The notes beneath the pieces were generated by a model. It was not told where the DNA came from and made no database searches. It saw only the letters and a list, made by a program, of their open reading frames with translations. 64,000 bases of DNA, taken from Natrinema ejinorense. Lineage in GTDB: Archaea > Halobacteriota > Halobacteria > Halobacteriales > Natrialbaceae. The DNA is taken from positions 310,001-374,000 of the forward strand of contig NZ_NXNI01000001.1 in assembly GCF_002494345.1 (NCBI RefSeq), written 5' to 3'. A program made the position numbers and the translations under genes. Shown here in pieces: positions 23,936-32,963 of this stretch. Every line of letters starts with the position of its first letter. Position 1 is the first letter of the stretch.

Positions 23936-25265
23936 GACCGACATCGAACGCGACGTCGACGAGGCACAGACCGCGGCCCTCGAGCTCGCGAAACGCTCCG
24001 ACGAGGAGCGGAAGGCGGCGCTTCACGAGATCGCCGACGCGATCGAAGCCCGCACCGACGAGATCCTCGCGGAAAACGAGACGGACGTCGCCGAGGGCGA
24101 ACGACTGCTCGAGGACGGCGAGTACACGCAGGCGCTGGTCGACCGGCTGAAGCTCTCCGAGTCGAAGATCGAGAGCATCGCGGCGATGGTCCGCAGCGTC
24201 GCCGAGCAGGCGGACCCGCTCGGAAAGACGCTCTCGGCCAGAGAGCTCGACGAGGACCTCGAACTGTACAAGGTCGCCGTCCCGATCGGCGTCGTCGGAA
24301 CGGTCTTCGAGTCCCGGCCCGATGCGCTCGTCCAGATCGCCGCACTCGGCCTGAAGTCGGGGAACGCGGTCATCCTCAAGGGCGGCAGCGAGGCGCTCCA
24401 CTCCAACCGAATCCTCTTCGAGATCATCGAGGAGGCCGCGGCCGACGCCGGGGTCCCCGACGGCTGGGCCCAGCACATCGAGGCCCGCGAGGACGTCGAT
24501 GCGCTGCTCGAGATGGACGACGCGATCGACCTCCTGATGCCGCGGGGCAGCTCCGAGTTTGTCAGCTACATTCAGGACAACACGAGCATCCCCGTGCTGG
24601 GCCACACGGAGGGGATCTGTCACGTCTACGTCGACGACGAGGCCGACCTCTCGATGGCCGAAGACATCGCCTTCGACGCCAAAGTGCAGTATCCCGCGGT
24701 CTGTAACGCCGTCGAGACGCTGCTGGTCCACGAGGCCGTCGCCGAGGACTTCCTGCCCGCGATCGCCGACCGCTACGAGACCGCCGGTGTCGAGATGCGC
24801 GGCGACGAGGCAACTCGCGAGATCGTCGACGTCGAGGCCGCGACCGACGCGGACTGGGACACCGAGTACGGCGATCTGATCGTCTCGATCCGGGTCGTCG
24901 ACTCGCTCGAGGCCGCGATCGATCACGTCACGAGCCACGGCTCGAAACACACGGAGTCGATCGTCACCGAGGACGCCGACCGCGCGAGTGCGTTCATGCG
25001 AAGCCTCGACTCGGCGAGCGTCTTCCACAACGCCTCGACCCGCTTTGCCGACGGCTACCGATTCGGCCTCGGTGCCGAGGTCGGGATCAGTACGGGCAAG
25101 ATCCACGCTCGCGGCCCCGTCGGCCTCGAGGGGCTGACCACCTACAAGTACCACCTCGAGGGCGACGGCCAGCTCGTCGCCACCTACGCCGGCGAGGACG
25201 CCGCGCCGTTCATCCACGAGGAGTTCGAGGGCGAGTGGTCTCCCGGCCGGCTCTCGGACGAGTAG
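23928..25265 (+). CDS. proA: Gamma-glutamyl phosphate reductase
   Basis: The protein has 445 residues of the aldehyde dehydrogenase fold. It reduces glutamyl-5-phosphate to the semialdehyde. Blocks [41 protein letters not shown] and the catalytic-Cys region [14 protein letters not shown] are clear. It is slightly longer than many ProA (about 415-420). It is the last gene of the proline operon. Confidence 0.96.
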   Translation: MTETDIERDVDEAQTAALELAKRSDEERKAALHEIADAIEARTDEILAENETDVAEGERLLEDGEYTQALVDRLKLSESKIESIAAMVRSVAEQADPLGKTLSARELDEDLELYKVAVPIGVVGTVFESRPDALVQIAALGLKSGNAVILKGGSEALHSNRILFEIIEEAAADAGVPDGWAQHIEAREDVDALLEMDDAIDLLMPRGSSEFVSYIQDNTSIPVLGHTEGICHVYVDDEADLSMAEDIAFDAKVQYPAVCNAVETLLVHEAVAEDFLPAIADRYETAGVEMRGDEATREIVDVEAATDADWDTEYGDLIVSIRVVDSLEAAIDHVTSHGSKHTESIVTEDADRASAFMRSLDSASVFHNASTRFADGYRFGLGAEVGISTGKIHARGPVGLEGLTTYKYHLEGDGQLVATYAGEDAAPFIHEEFEGEWSPGRLSDE

Positions 25266-25361
25266 CGCCTCGAGAGGTTTTCCTTTCTCTACTCGCCCGC
25301 CCGACGGCCTCGACGAACTCGAGCTCCGCGGGGGGTTCCGGAACCGGATTGAACTGTCCGG

Positions 25362-26294
25362 CTACAGGTCAAAGGAGTCGACGAGCAGCTCCTCGTCCGT
25401 CTCGCCGTGGACGTAGGTCGGGCCGCCGATCACGTCGATCGTCACCGCTGCGGGCGCGAAGAGGTCCGAGGGAACTTCCCCGAAATCCCAGTCGAGATCG
25501 TCGAAGACCGCACCGAACGGTCGGCCGTGATCCTCGGCGGCGGTCGACGGCACCGAGTCGAAGAGATCGGCGTCCTCCCGAACGGTGAGGTGTGCGCGTC
25601 CGCCGTAGGCGATCGCGTCGTTCGTCCGCGCGATGGCCGTCCGCTCGTCGTCCGCGACGGGCGCGACCGGGGCGCGACCGGTCGCCGAGACGATGTCGAG
25701 GGGATCGTACCCCAACTCGGCGAGCCGGAACGTCGCGAGCTCGGCGGTTCGGGCGGCGTTCGTGATGCTACCGGCGAGGCTCGCGGTCCGGTAAGCGAGC
25801 AGGAAGACGCTGCTCGTCTCGACCTCCGCCAGTTCGGCGACCTGCTCGGCCGCGGATTCGGTCGGTTCCTCGTCCGTCTCGACGGCCAGCGCGGTCAGAT
25901 CGAAAGCGTCGGTGTAGCCGACGCGCCGGAACTCCTCTTCTTTGGCTACCAGCGCTCGAGCGGGACCGCTTCCCAGGCCCTCGAAGTCCTCGGTCGTCAG
26001 CTCCCAGCCCGCCTTCTGGGAACACAGCAGCGAGAGCGCGGGCTGGTCGGTCGAGAGCTCGACGTACGGGAGCGATGCATCGCCCAGCTCGCCGAGCTCG
26101 TAGCTCGGCGTCGCCATCCCAGCCGTCTGGATCTCGGTCAACAGGAGTCCGGCCTCGATACCGCCGTCGAACTCGAGGCCGAAATCCAGTACCGTCGCGT
26201 CGTTTTCGAGGTCGTAGCCGCCGATGTTCAGCTCCTCGGCGTAATCGAGGGCCTCGTCGACCAGCTCGATCGCCATCCGATTGAGACTTTCCAT
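25362..26294 (-). CDS. mch: Methenyltetrahydromethanopterin cyclohydrolase
   Basis: The protein has 310 residues from the ATG at 26294 (MESLNRMAIELVDEALDYAE). Conserved Mch patterns are DFGLEFDGGIEAGLLLTEI, SQKAGWEL, GSGPARAL and GRAPVAPVADDE. The enzyme interconverts methenyl- and formyl-pterin C1 carriers. In non-methanogenic haloarchaea it probably works with tetrahydrofolate-type C1 metabolism, which is inference. Confidence 0.93.
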   Translation of the reverse strand: MESLNRMAIELVDEALDYAEELNIGGYDLENDATVLDFGLEFDGGIEAGLLLTEIQTAGMATPSYELGELGDASLPYVELSTDQPALSLLCSQKAGWELTTEDFEGLGSGPARALVAKEEEFRRVGYTDAFDLTALAVETDEEPTESAAEQVAELAEVETSSVFLLAYRTASLAGSITNAARTAELATFRLAELGYDPLDIVSATGRAPVAPVADDERTAIARTNDAIAYGGRAHLTVREDADLFDSVPSTAAEDHGRPFGAVFDDLDWDFGEVPSDLFAPAAVTIDVIGGPTYVHGETDEELLVDSFDL

Positions 26295-26457
26295 GGGCCG
26301 TGATTCACCCCCCGTCGTAAAACCGTTTGTCCGTTCGTGTCTGACCGATGTCTGACGGGAGCCATCGCCGTATCCCGTCTCCTGTAACGATTTCCCGCCG
26401 ACCCGTGAGCCGGCTTGCGGGTACACCGCCAACGATTTACAGCAGACCGGATACTCG

Positions 26458-26772
26458 TCACTCCTCGCGACTTCGGGCCGGCCGACCGAGGTGTTCTTCG
26501 ACGACGTCGACCTTTCGTGCTGCGTCGACGTCCCGCGTTCGTTTGTCGTCGATCTTCAGGACCGTACTCACGCGGTCGGCGTCGACGGCGTCGTGGGCCG
26601 CCTGTGCGGCCGCGAAGAGTTCGTCCGTCGTCTCGGCTTCGATCACCGTCCCCATCGGGTTCGTCTCGTAGCTGACATCGTAGCCCTCGAGGGCGTCGAC
26701 CGCTTTCGCGACCTCGCCGGCCATGCTGTCCTCGATCACCGGTGCGACGCTCAGTAGTGCGACTACCGTCAT
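26458..26772 (-). CDS. MTH1187-family thiamine-binding protein
   Basis: The protein has 104 residues. It starts MTVVALLSVAPVIEDSMAGE and includes YETNPMGTVIEAETTDELF, matching the MTH1187/YkoF ferredoxin-like family (DUF77) whose members bind thiamine or its pyrimidine. It stands alone. The C-terminal 15 residues are basic. Confidence 0.88.
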   Translation of the reverse strand: MTVVALLSVAPVIEDSMAGEVAKAVDALEGYDVSYETNPMGTVIEAETTDELFAAAQAAHDAVDADRVSTVLKIDDKRTRDVDAARKVDVVEEHLGRPARSREE

Positions 26773-26928
26773 ACCGTTCGATAACGCTCGGCGGGATCCT
26801 AAACTCGTTCCATACGACTCGTCCCGATCACTGCCTCGAGCGGGGACAACTGGCCGGCGCTCGCGGTGGGCGGTAACGGTCGTGGCAAAAACGATCAGTG
26901 CTGACTCGGCGGCGGCGACCGGGCCCTC

Positions 26929-27282
26929 TCAGTTCGTCGTGGGCGTCCGAGGCGTCTCCGCGGGCGGGTAGATGATAACATCACCGTTCGCGTAGACGTA
27001 CACCTCGTGCTCCAGGGCGGTAAACGCGATGTGGCCCCCCGTCCGGTCGGTCCCGTCCGCCTTCGGGCTGAAGACGCGATCGAGCGCGTCGGGATCGACG
27101 CTATCGTACAGGGAAAACTCCCCCTGTGAAACGTCGGTCTCCGCGATCGAGGCGAGCGCGTGGACGATCGTGGTGGTGATCGTCGCAGTACCGTCACTGT
27201 CGTGGTGGAAGACGTAGCGGTCGTTTGGCTGGTCGTACTGGAGGTCGTCCGTGCCGTCTGCGGGTGTAGTTTCCGTCTGCAT
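26929..27282 (-). CDS. HalOD1 output-domain protein
   Basis: The protein has 117 residues. The domain VHALASIAETDVSQGEFSLY, DSVDPDALDRVF and GGHIAFTALEHEVYVYANGD matches the haloarchaeal HalOD1 output domain, often attached to signalling proteins and here standalone. Minus-strand TCTAATAC near 27308-27315 is a plausible TATA box for a leaderless mRNA. Function unknown. Confidence 0.87.
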   Translation of the reverse strand: MQTETTPADGTDDLQYDQPNDRYVFHHDSDGTATITTTIVHALASIAETDVSQGEFSLYDSVDPDALDRVFSPKADGTDRTGGHIAFTALEHEVYVYANGDVIIYPPAETPRTPTTN

Positions 27283-27692
27283 TGCTATATCTGATCGTTC
27301 AATCGTGTATTAGACTGTAGTTATCCAGGGTATAAAAGCCACTCGTAAGCGACAATGGTAATCGTATGTGAAGTAAAACTCGGCATGAGTGTGGATTAAT
27401 AAATACTGTGGCCGTCGATCGGTCACGGTCATCGCGTTGCTCTCATCCCGCTGTTCGCGAGGGAGCGCACGTGAGGGTGTCCGACGACAACACGAGTTTT
27501 TGTTCGCTCAATTAGTGATTCACTCGTCGAATCCGATACGGTAACCGGGAGGCCTGCCCCAACAGTATGGCTACTCGGTTCCCACGAATCGGCTTCTCGA
27601 GGTAGTCCGGCCGGCGCTCCGGATCGAAGGTCCGTCGACCCCTTGCCAGGGCCGCCGCGGGGCTTATTCACGTCCGCCGTCAATCGGTACGT
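27283..27692. other. 410-bp non-coding interval
   Basis: Apart from the HalOD1 promoter region, I see only an A/T-rich stretch TTAATAAATACT (27396-27407) that could be a plus-strand TATA box without an obvious gene behind it. Open frames here have atypical composition. Confidence 0.45.
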
Positions 27693-28139
27693 ATGACCAC
27701 CGACTCAGCCGCACCCATTCGTTCGGAACTCGAGTCCTTCGAGGGCGACCTCCCCGCCGGCGTCGACGAGGCGGCGATCAAGCGGATGCACGTCGTCGCT
27801 CGCGCGCTCGACGAGGGGGTTCGCGTCCCGGGAACGGGGTTCAAGATCGGACTCGATCCGCTCGTCGGGATCCTGCCGGGGGCCGGCGACGCCGCTGCGG
27901 CGGCCGTCTCACTGTACATCGTCGTCGAGTCCGCTCGCATGGGCGTTTCCCGGTCGACGCTGGTCCGCATGCTTGCGAACATCGGCGTCGACGCCGTCGT
28001 CGGCTCCGTCCCCCTCCTCGGCGTCCTCTTCGACGCCGTCTGGAAGGCGAACAAGTGGAACCTGCGACTGGCGCTCGAGGACCTCGCCGACGGGAGCGGC
28101 GAGTCGCAACGCGGGTCCGAGACCGTAACGATCGACTGA
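27693..28139 (+). CDS. DUF4112 family membrane protein
   Basis: The protein has 148 residues. ARALDEGVRVPGTGFKIGLD, PLVGILPGAGDAAAAAVSLY and NIGVDAVVGSVPLLGVLFDA are the hallmarks of DUF4112. It probably contains two hairpin-like membrane helices (about 53-75 and 95-115). Function is unknown. Confidence 0.88.
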   Translation: MTTDSAAPIRSELESFEGDLPAGVDEAAIKRMHVVARALDEGVRVPGTGFKIGLDPLVGILPGAGDAAAAAVSLYIVVESARMGVSRSTLVRMLANIGVDAVVGSVPLLGVLFDAVWKANKWNLRLALEDLADGSGESQRGSETVTID

Positions 28140-28501
28140 GCCGTCGGTTCGCTCGAGCCGATTGGTTCGGCAGCATGGCCGTCGTAACGTGTCTCGAACG
28201 ATGGTACAAACGCTTCACGCTGATCGCGACGCCATCGTGCCTCGGACGTGGATTGACTTTCAGTGGCTACTGTCGCGTGGATAAGCGAGTCCGAGCCGGC
28301 CAGGCCGACAGTCGTGACTGGCGATTCGTGGCGGTCGAACGGGAAACGCGCTGGCTGGGATTTGAACAACGCGAAGACGTTCCTCTCACTCACTTCGTTC
28401 GCTCGAGGCTGCGACTTCTCTCGTTCAAATCCAGATCCGATTTCTCTGAACGCGGCTACTCGCGTTGCTACGCAACGCTCGTAATATTGTGTTCAGAGAA
28501 A
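28140..28501. other. Non-coding interval with tRNA-Gly 3'-end remnant
   Basis: No gene is visible in these 362 bp. The stretch 28348-28501 holds a 20-bp duplicate of the tRNA-Gly 3' end, an inverted partial T-arm (GTTCAAATCCAG, 28423-28434) and a nested inverted repeat abutting the tRNA. Together these resemble the footprint of past integration events. Confidence 0.6.
28348..28367 (-). repeat. Duplicate of tRNA-Gly 3' end (candidate att scar)
   Basis: GCGCTGGCTGGGATTTGAAC on the plus strand is identical to 28503-28522, the 3'-terminal acceptor and T-arm part of tRNA-Gly, 155 bp away in the same orientation. tRNA-targeting integrases leave this kind of direct repeat. Confidence 0.65.
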
Positions 28502-28502
28502 T
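28440..28502. repeat. Nested inverted repeat next to tRNA-Gly
   Basis: ATTTCTCTGAAC (28440-28451) and GTTCAGAGAAAT (28491-28502) are perfect 12-bp inverted repeats. Inside them GCGTTGC (28462-28468) and GCAACGC (28472-28478) form a second hairpin with loop TAC. The outer arm ends at the tRNA discriminator base. It may terminate the tRNA transcript or be a recombination arm. Confidence 0.6.
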
Positions 28503-28572
28503 GCGCTGGCTGGGATTTGAACCCAGGTTGTGACCATGGCAAGGTCACGTGATACCACTACACTACCAGCGC
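28502..28572 (-). tRNA. tRNA-Gly (GCC)
   Basis: The 71-nt gene folds as a cloverleaf. The acceptor GCGCTGG pairs with CCAGCGC, with discriminator A. The anticodon stem TGACC/GGTCA encloses the loop TTGCCAT with anticodon GCC. The T-loop is TTCAAAT between CTGGG and CCCAG. CCA is not encoded and no intron is present. A TATA-like CTTATACA lies upstream at 28604-28611. Confidence 0.96.
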
Positions 28573-28630
28573 CCTGCTGCACTCATACCTACTGCCGGAC
28601 GGATGTATAAGGGTTGCGAATCGGACCGGC

Positions 28631-28654
28631 ATCGCCATGCTGCAGCATGGCGAT
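28631..28654. repeat. 24-bp perfect palindrome
   Basis: The half-site ATCGCCATGCTG is followed directly by its exact reverse complement. It lies 59 bp upstream of tRNA-Gly and about 220 bp upstream of the SPOUT gene. Perfect palindromes of this length are typical dimeric regulator sites or cruciform elements. It is not part of a gene. Confidence 0.75.
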
Positions 28655-28810
28655 TCTCGAGTAACCAGGGAGACAGTTTCCGGTCAGAATCGGCAACATG
28701 GTCCGGATACTATCTCAGACGATCGTGACTAGTCGTCACACGCGAGTGTGTGTCCGTTCGGCACGAATTCGGGAGTGTGAGCGGTTGACAGCCGGAATCG
28801 AATCCGCTAT

Positions 28811-28872
28811 TCTTTTAAGACCCTCTCCGCAATACATCGCTACAGTCTAGTGACGCGGCGCCGAAGCGTCAC
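28811..28872 (+). promoter_or_regulatory. Promoter and leader hairpin of the SPOUT-L3 operon
   Basis: TCTTTTAAG (28811-28819) is a TATA-like box. GTGACGC (28850-28856) and GCGTCAC (28866-28872) form a 7-bp hairpin ending 3 nt before the ATG at 28876. The implied leader of about 30 nt is mostly taken up by the hairpin, which could limit translation initiation. Confidence 0.5.
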
Positions 28873-28875
28873 GGC

Positions 28876-29781
28876 ATGACTGTCAGCGTACTCGTGCCGT
28901 CGTCGCTCAGCCGGGAAGCCGAGGACAAACGCGAGGCCACTCGCAAACTCGGATACGTCGCCCGCGCGGCGACGATCTTCCGGGCGGATCGCCTGATCGT
29001 CTATCCCGATCGGGACGGCGAAACAGGGCGATTCGACGGCGGGTTCGTCACCACCGTGTTGCGGTACGCCGCAACGCCCCCATACCTCCGCAACGAGGCG
29101 TGGGGGATGCGGGACGAACTCGAGTACGCAGGCGTCTTGCCGCCGCTCCGCGCCATGTCACAGACCGGCTCCGAATCTACCGGTTCGGGGTCGTCAAGAC
29201 AAGGAATCGTGACCGAGGTCGGACCTGAAGGACGCGTCCGGGTCAATTGCGGACTGCAACACCCGATCTCCCTCAACGTACCGCCGAACATGGCGGTCGA
29301 GGAGGGGGAGCGCGTGACCGTCAGGATCTCTTCGCGACGACCGGTCCGGGCGAAGCTCGAAGACGTTCCCCTTCCGGGGCTCTCGATCGAGCAGACGGAC
29401 CTGCGGGCAGCACTCGGCCGTGAGGACGCCGGCGTTCGTATCGCGGCCTCCCGATTCGGTGAGCATCTCACCGTCGGGCGGCTCGAGACGCTGGCCGGAC
29501 GCGTCCAGCGCGATGGGATGACCGTCGCCTTCGGCGCGCCCGAGAGAGGGCTGCCGGCTATCCTCGGAATCGAGGAATCGGCCATCGACGCGTCGTCCGG
29601 ACAAGACGGCGCAGTCGAACCGTCGTCCAACCGGGACGACGCAGCCGATAACGGAGTCGAACCCACCGCCGATCCGGGGTTCGACCTCTGGCTAAACACG
29701 GTTCCGGATCAGGGAAGCGAGGTCGTGCGAACGGAGGAGGCTCTGTTCGCGACCCTCGCTCCCCTCTCACTGAGAGAGTGA
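28876..29781 (+). CDS. Putative SPOUT-type RNA methyltransferase (RNA uridine N3-methyltransferase family)
   Basis: The protein has 301 residues. MTVSVLVPSSLSREAEDKRE, KLGYVARAATIFRADRLIVY and TPPYLRNEAWGMRDELEYAG match the DUF171/SPOUT family that precedes L3 in archaeal ribosomal operons. An inserted OB-like domain covers about 105-160. The trefoil-knot part should be formed by the two ends; AFGAPERGLPAIL is the likely SAM-site loop. The acidic insert near 235-265 is haloarchaeal. It probably modifies rRNA. Confidence 0.88.
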   Translation: MTVSVLVPSSLSREAEDKREATRKLGYVARAATIFRADRLIVYPDRDGETGRFDGGFVTTVLRYAATPPYLRNEAWGMRDELEYAGVLPPLRAMSQTGSESTGSGSSRQGIVTEVGPEGRVRVNCGLQHPISLNVPPNMAVEEGERVTVRISSRRPVRAKLEDVPLPGLSIEQTDLRAALGREDAGVRIAASRFGEHLTVGRLETLAGRVQRDGMTVAFGAPERGLPAILGIEESAIDASSGQDGAVEPSSNRDDAADNGVEPTADPGFDLWLNTVPDQGSEVVRTEEALFATLAPLSLRE

Positions 29782-29785
29782 TAGA

Positions 29786-30805
29786 ATGCCACAAGCAAAT
29801 ACACCACGCAAAGGCTCACTCGGGTTCGGCCCACGAAAGCGTGCGACCAGCGAGGTCCCACGCTTCAACTCGTGGCCGGACACTGACGGACAGCCGACGC
29901 TGCAGGGCTTCGCGGGCTACAAGGCCGGCATGACCCACGTCGTCATGGTCGACGATAAAGCGAACTCGCCGACCGAAGGGATGGAAGAGACCGTCCCCGT
30001 GACGATCGTGGAGACGCCGCCGATGCGCGCCGTCGCGCTGCGAGCGTACGAAGACACGCCGTATGGTATGAAGCCGATAACCGAGGTCTGGACCGACGAG
30101 TTCGTTCCCGAACTCGATCGCGTACTGGACCTTCCCGGTGACGACTACGACACCGACGCCGCCACGGACGAGCTCCGTGGCCTCCACGAGGAGGGCCGCG
30201 TCGACGACGTCCGCGTCATCACCCACACGGTTCCGGGGGACGTTCCCTCGGTGCCCAAGAAGAAACCGGACGTGATGGAAACGCGCGTCGGCGGCGGCTC
30301 CGTCGACGACCGCGTCGACTTCGCCCTCGAGACAATCGAGGACGGCGGCGAACACGTCATGAACGACGTGTTCCGCGCCGGCGAGTACGTCGACGCAAGC
30401 GGCGTCACGAAAGGGAAAGGGACGCAGGGCCCCGTCAAGCGATGGGGCGTCCAGAAACGCAAGGGCAAACACGCCCGGCAGGGCTGGCGTCGCCGTATCG
30501 GCAACCTCGGCCCCTGGAACCCGTCCCGCGTCCGCTCGACGGTCCCGCAGCAGGGCCAGATGGGCTACCATCAGCGGACGGAACTGAACAAGCGCCTCGT
30601 CGACATCGGCGACGGCGCGGACGCGACGGTCGACGGCGGCTTCGTCAACTACGGCGAAGTCGACGGACCACACGCGTTGATCAAGGGCTCGCTCCCCGGG
30701 CCACAGCAGCGTCTCGTACGCTTCCGCCCGGCGATCCGACCCGGAGACCAGCCGCGCCTCGATCCCGAGGTGCGCTACGTCTCCACCGCATCCAACCAGG
30801 GATAA
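29786..30805 (+). CDS. rpl3: Ribosomal protein uL3
   Basis: A large-subunit protein of 339 residues that binds the 3' half of 23S rRNA and reaches the peptidyl transferase centre. PRKGSLGFGPRKRA at the N-terminus and the tip sequence TQGPVKRWGVQKRKGKHARQ are typical of archaeal L3. It starts 4 bp after the SPOUT gene and opens the ribosomal string. Confidence 0.98.
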   Translation: MPQANTPRKGSLGFGPRKRATSEVPRFNSWPDTDGQPTLQGFAGYKAGMTHVVMVDDKANSPTEGMEETVPVTIVETPPMRAVALRAYEDTPYGMKPITEVWTDEFVPELDRVLDLPGDDYDTDAATDELRGLHEEGRVDDVRVITHTVPGDVPSVPKKKPDVMETRVGGGSVDDRVDFALETIEDGGEHVMNDVFRAGEYVDASGVTKGKGTQGPVKRWGVQKRKGKHARQGWRRRIGNLGPWNPSRVRSTVPQQGQMGYHQRTELNKRLVDIGDGADATVDGGFVNYGEVDGPHALIKGSLPGPQQRLVRFRPAIRPGDQPRLDPEVRYVSTASNQG

Positions 30806-30808
30806 CAC

Positions 30809-31561
30809 ATGGACGCAACAGTACGAAACCTGGACGGCTCGGACGCGGGCACGGTCGAGCTCCCGGCGGTCTTCGAGACTACCTACCGCCCGGACTTGAT
30901 CGGCCGCGCCGTGCGCGCCGCGCAGGCAAACCGAAAACAGGACTACGGTGCCGACGAGTTCGCCGGCCTTCGAACGCCGGCCGAATCGTTCGGTAGCGGC
31001 CGCGGGATGGCCCACGTTCCACGACAGGAGGGTCGCGCTCGCCGCGTTCCCCAGGCCGTCAAGGGACGCAAGGCCCACCCGCCGAAAGCCGAGAAAGACC
31101 AGTCCGAATCGATCAACACGAAAGCAAAGAAACTGGCCGTCCGCAGCGCGATCGCTGCGACGACCGACGCCGAACTCGTCGCCGAGCGCGGCCACGAGTT
31201 CGACGAAGACGTCGAGATTCCCGTCGTCGTCGACGACGAGTTCGAGGACCTCCACAAGACGCAGGAGGTCGTCGACTTCCTCGAGGCAGCCGGCCTCGCG
31301 GACGACATCGAACGCGCCGACGAGGGTCGAAGCGTTCGCTCCGGTCAGGGGAAAGCCCGTGGCCGCAAGTACAAGACGCCGACGTCGATCCTCTTCGTCA
31401 CATCCAGCGAGACCGGCCCGTCCCGTGGGGCCCGGAACCTCGCCGGTGCCGACGTGACGACGGCCGCGGAGGTCAACGCGGAGGATCTCGCGCCCGGCGC
31501 ACAGCCGGGACGGCTGACGGTCTGGACCGAGAGCGCACTCGAGGAGGTGGCCGACCGATGA
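30809..31561 (+). CDS. rpl4: Ribosomal protein uL4
   Basis: The protein has 250 residues. The extended loop (FGSGRGMAHVPRQEGRARRV) lines the exit tunnel, and KARGRKYKTPTSILFV marks archaeal L4. It overlaps the L23 start by ATGA. In some organisms L4 regulates its own operon; nothing here proves that. Confidence 0.98.
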   Translation: MDATVRNLDGSDAGTVELPAVFETTYRPDLIGRAVRAAQANRKQDYGADEFAGLRTPAESFGSGRGMAHVPRQEGRARRVPQAVKGRKAHPPKAEKDQSESINTKAKKLAVRSAIAATTDAELVAERGHEFDEDVEIPVVVDDEFEDLHKTQEVVDFLEAAGLADDIERADEGRSVRSGQGKARGRKYKTPTSILFVTSSETGPSRGARNLAGADVTTAAEVNAEDLAPGAQPGRLTVWTESALEEVADR

Positions 31562-31812
31562 GTTCGGCCATCGAACACCCGCTCGTGACGGAGAAGGCGA
31601 TGAACGACATGGACTTCGAAAACAAGCTCCAGTTCGTCGTCAATCCGGACGCGACCAAACCCGAAATTCGGGACGAGGTCGAAGAGCGGTTCGAGATCTC
31701 GGTCGAGAACATCAACACGCAAATGACGATGAAGGGCAAAAAGAAAGCGATCGTCCGCCTGAGCGAGGACGACGACGCACAGGAAGTCGCTTCGCGAATC
31801 GGGGTGTTCTGA
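31558..31812 (+). CDS. rpl23: Ribosomal protein uL23
   Basis: The protein has 84 residues. IEHPLVTEKAMNDMDFENKL and VENINTQMTMKGKKKAIVRL identify L23, which sits at the tunnel exit and contacts SRP and SecY. Normal archaeal length. It is coupled to L4 by an ATGA overlap and lies 2 bp from L2. Confidence 0.98.
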   Translation: MSSAIEHPLVTEKAMNDMDFENKLQFVVNPDATKPEIRDEVEERFEISVENINTQMTMKGKKKAIVRLSEDDDAQEVASRIGVF

Positions 31813-31814
31813 GA

Positions 31815-32537
31815 ATGGGACGACGCATTCAAGGACAACGACGCGGTCGCGGGAGCTCCACGTTCCGTGCCCCGTCACACCGATACAAGGCGAAGCTCGA
31901 GCACAAAAAAGAGGAAGACGACGACACCATCCGAGGGACGGTCGTCGACATCGAACACGATCCAGCCCGATCGGCGCCGATCGCGGCCGTCGAGTTCGAA
32001 GACGGCGATCAGCGCCTCATCCTCGCACCCGAAGGAATCACCGTCGGCGAGGAGTTGCAGGTCGGCGTCTCCGCGGAGATCAAGCCGGGCAACACGCTCC
32101 CGCTCGCGGAGATTCCGGAAGGAGTGCCGGTCTGTAACGTCGAGGCGAACCAGGGCGACGGCGGCCGGTTCGCCCGCGCCTCGGGGACCAACGCTGACTT
32201 GATCACCCACGACCGCAACGCAGCGGTCATCCAGCTTCCCAGCGGCGAGGTCAAGCGCCTCGATCCGCAGTGTCGTGCCACTATCGGCGTCGTCGCCGGC
32301 GGCGGCCGAACCGAGAAGCCGATGGTCAAGGCAGGGAACAAGTATCACAAGATGAAGGCCCGGGGCACGAAGTGGCCTCGCGTCCGCGGTGTCGCGATGA
32401 ACGCCGTCGACCACCCGTTCGGTGGCGGCGGCCGACAACACCCCGGCAAACCCAAGTCCGTCTCGCGGGACGCCCCGCCGGGACGGAAGGTCGGTGACAT
32501 CTCGTCCCGACGCACCGGTCGAGGTGGCGACAAATGA
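31815..32537 (+). CDS. rpl2: Ribosomal protein uL2
   Basis: The protein has 240 residues, with an RNA-binding N-terminus ([20 protein letters not shown]) and the conserved block [14 protein letters not shown] with His200, equivalent to the E. coli His near the peptidyl transferase centre. ATGA overlap with S19. Confidence 0.98.
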   Translation: MGRRIQGQRRGRGSSTFRAPSHRYKAKLEHKKEEDDDTIRGTVVDIEHDPARSAPIAAVEFEDGDQRLILAPEGITVGEELQVGVSAEIKPGNTLPLAEIPEGVPVCNVEANQGDGGRFARASGTNADLITHDRNAAVIQLPSGEVKRLDPQCRATIGVVAGGGRTEKPMVKAGNKYHKMKARGTKWPRVRGVAMNAVDHPFGGGGRQHPGKPKSVSRDAPPGRKVGDISSRRTGRGGDK

Positions 32538-32956
32538 GTCAGGAGTACCGAACCGGCCGTGAAGGTGAGTTCACCTACCGCGGCCACACGCTCGAGGAGC
32601 TGCAGGAGATGGAGCTCGACGAGGTTGTGGAACTGCTCCCCGCACGACAGCGGCGAAGTATCCAGCGCGGTCTCTCCGTCGAGAAGCAAAAGCTTCTCGA
32701 GGAGGCCCGCGAGAAGGGCGAAGAAGAGACGGCGAACGACCCGATTCGAACGCACCTGCGGGATATGCCGATCCTGCCTGAGTTCGTTGGTATTACCTTC
32801 GAGGTCTACAACGGACAGGCGTTCGAGCGCGTGCGCGTCGAACCGGAAATGATCGGCCACTATCTCGGCGAGTTCCAGCTGACACGGACCTCCGTCGAGC
32901 ACGGACAGGCCGGCATCGGCGCGACCCGATCGTCGAAGTTCGTCCCACTGAAGTGA
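32534..32956 (+). CDS. rps19: Ribosomal protein uS19
   Basis: The protein has 140 residues. [20 protein letters not shown] is the archaeal N-terminal extension; the S19 core ends [12 protein letters not shown], the family signature. It sits in the head of the small subunit. Confidence 0.98.
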   Translation: MSQEYRTGREGEFTYRGHTLEELQEMELDEVVELLPARQRRSIQRGLSVEKQKLLEEAREKGEEETANDPIRTHLRDMPILPEFVGITFEVYNGQAFERVRVEPEMIGHYLGEFQLTRTSVEHGQAGIGATRSSKFVPLK

Positions 32957-32963
32957 TCATCGT

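Larger units (their letters stand above)
28573..28875. other. Intergenic region with promoters of tRNA-Gly and the L3 operon
   Basis: These 303 bp hold the tRNA-Gly TATA-like box (28604-28611, minus), a 24-bp perfect palindrome (28631-28654) and the TATA-like box and leader hairpin of the ribosomal operon. No gene is seen. Confidence 0.6.

Noticed and set aside
27429-27683. 84-codon minus-strand frame
   Set aside because: Basic composition, no acidic bias and no start context; it probably has no coding function.
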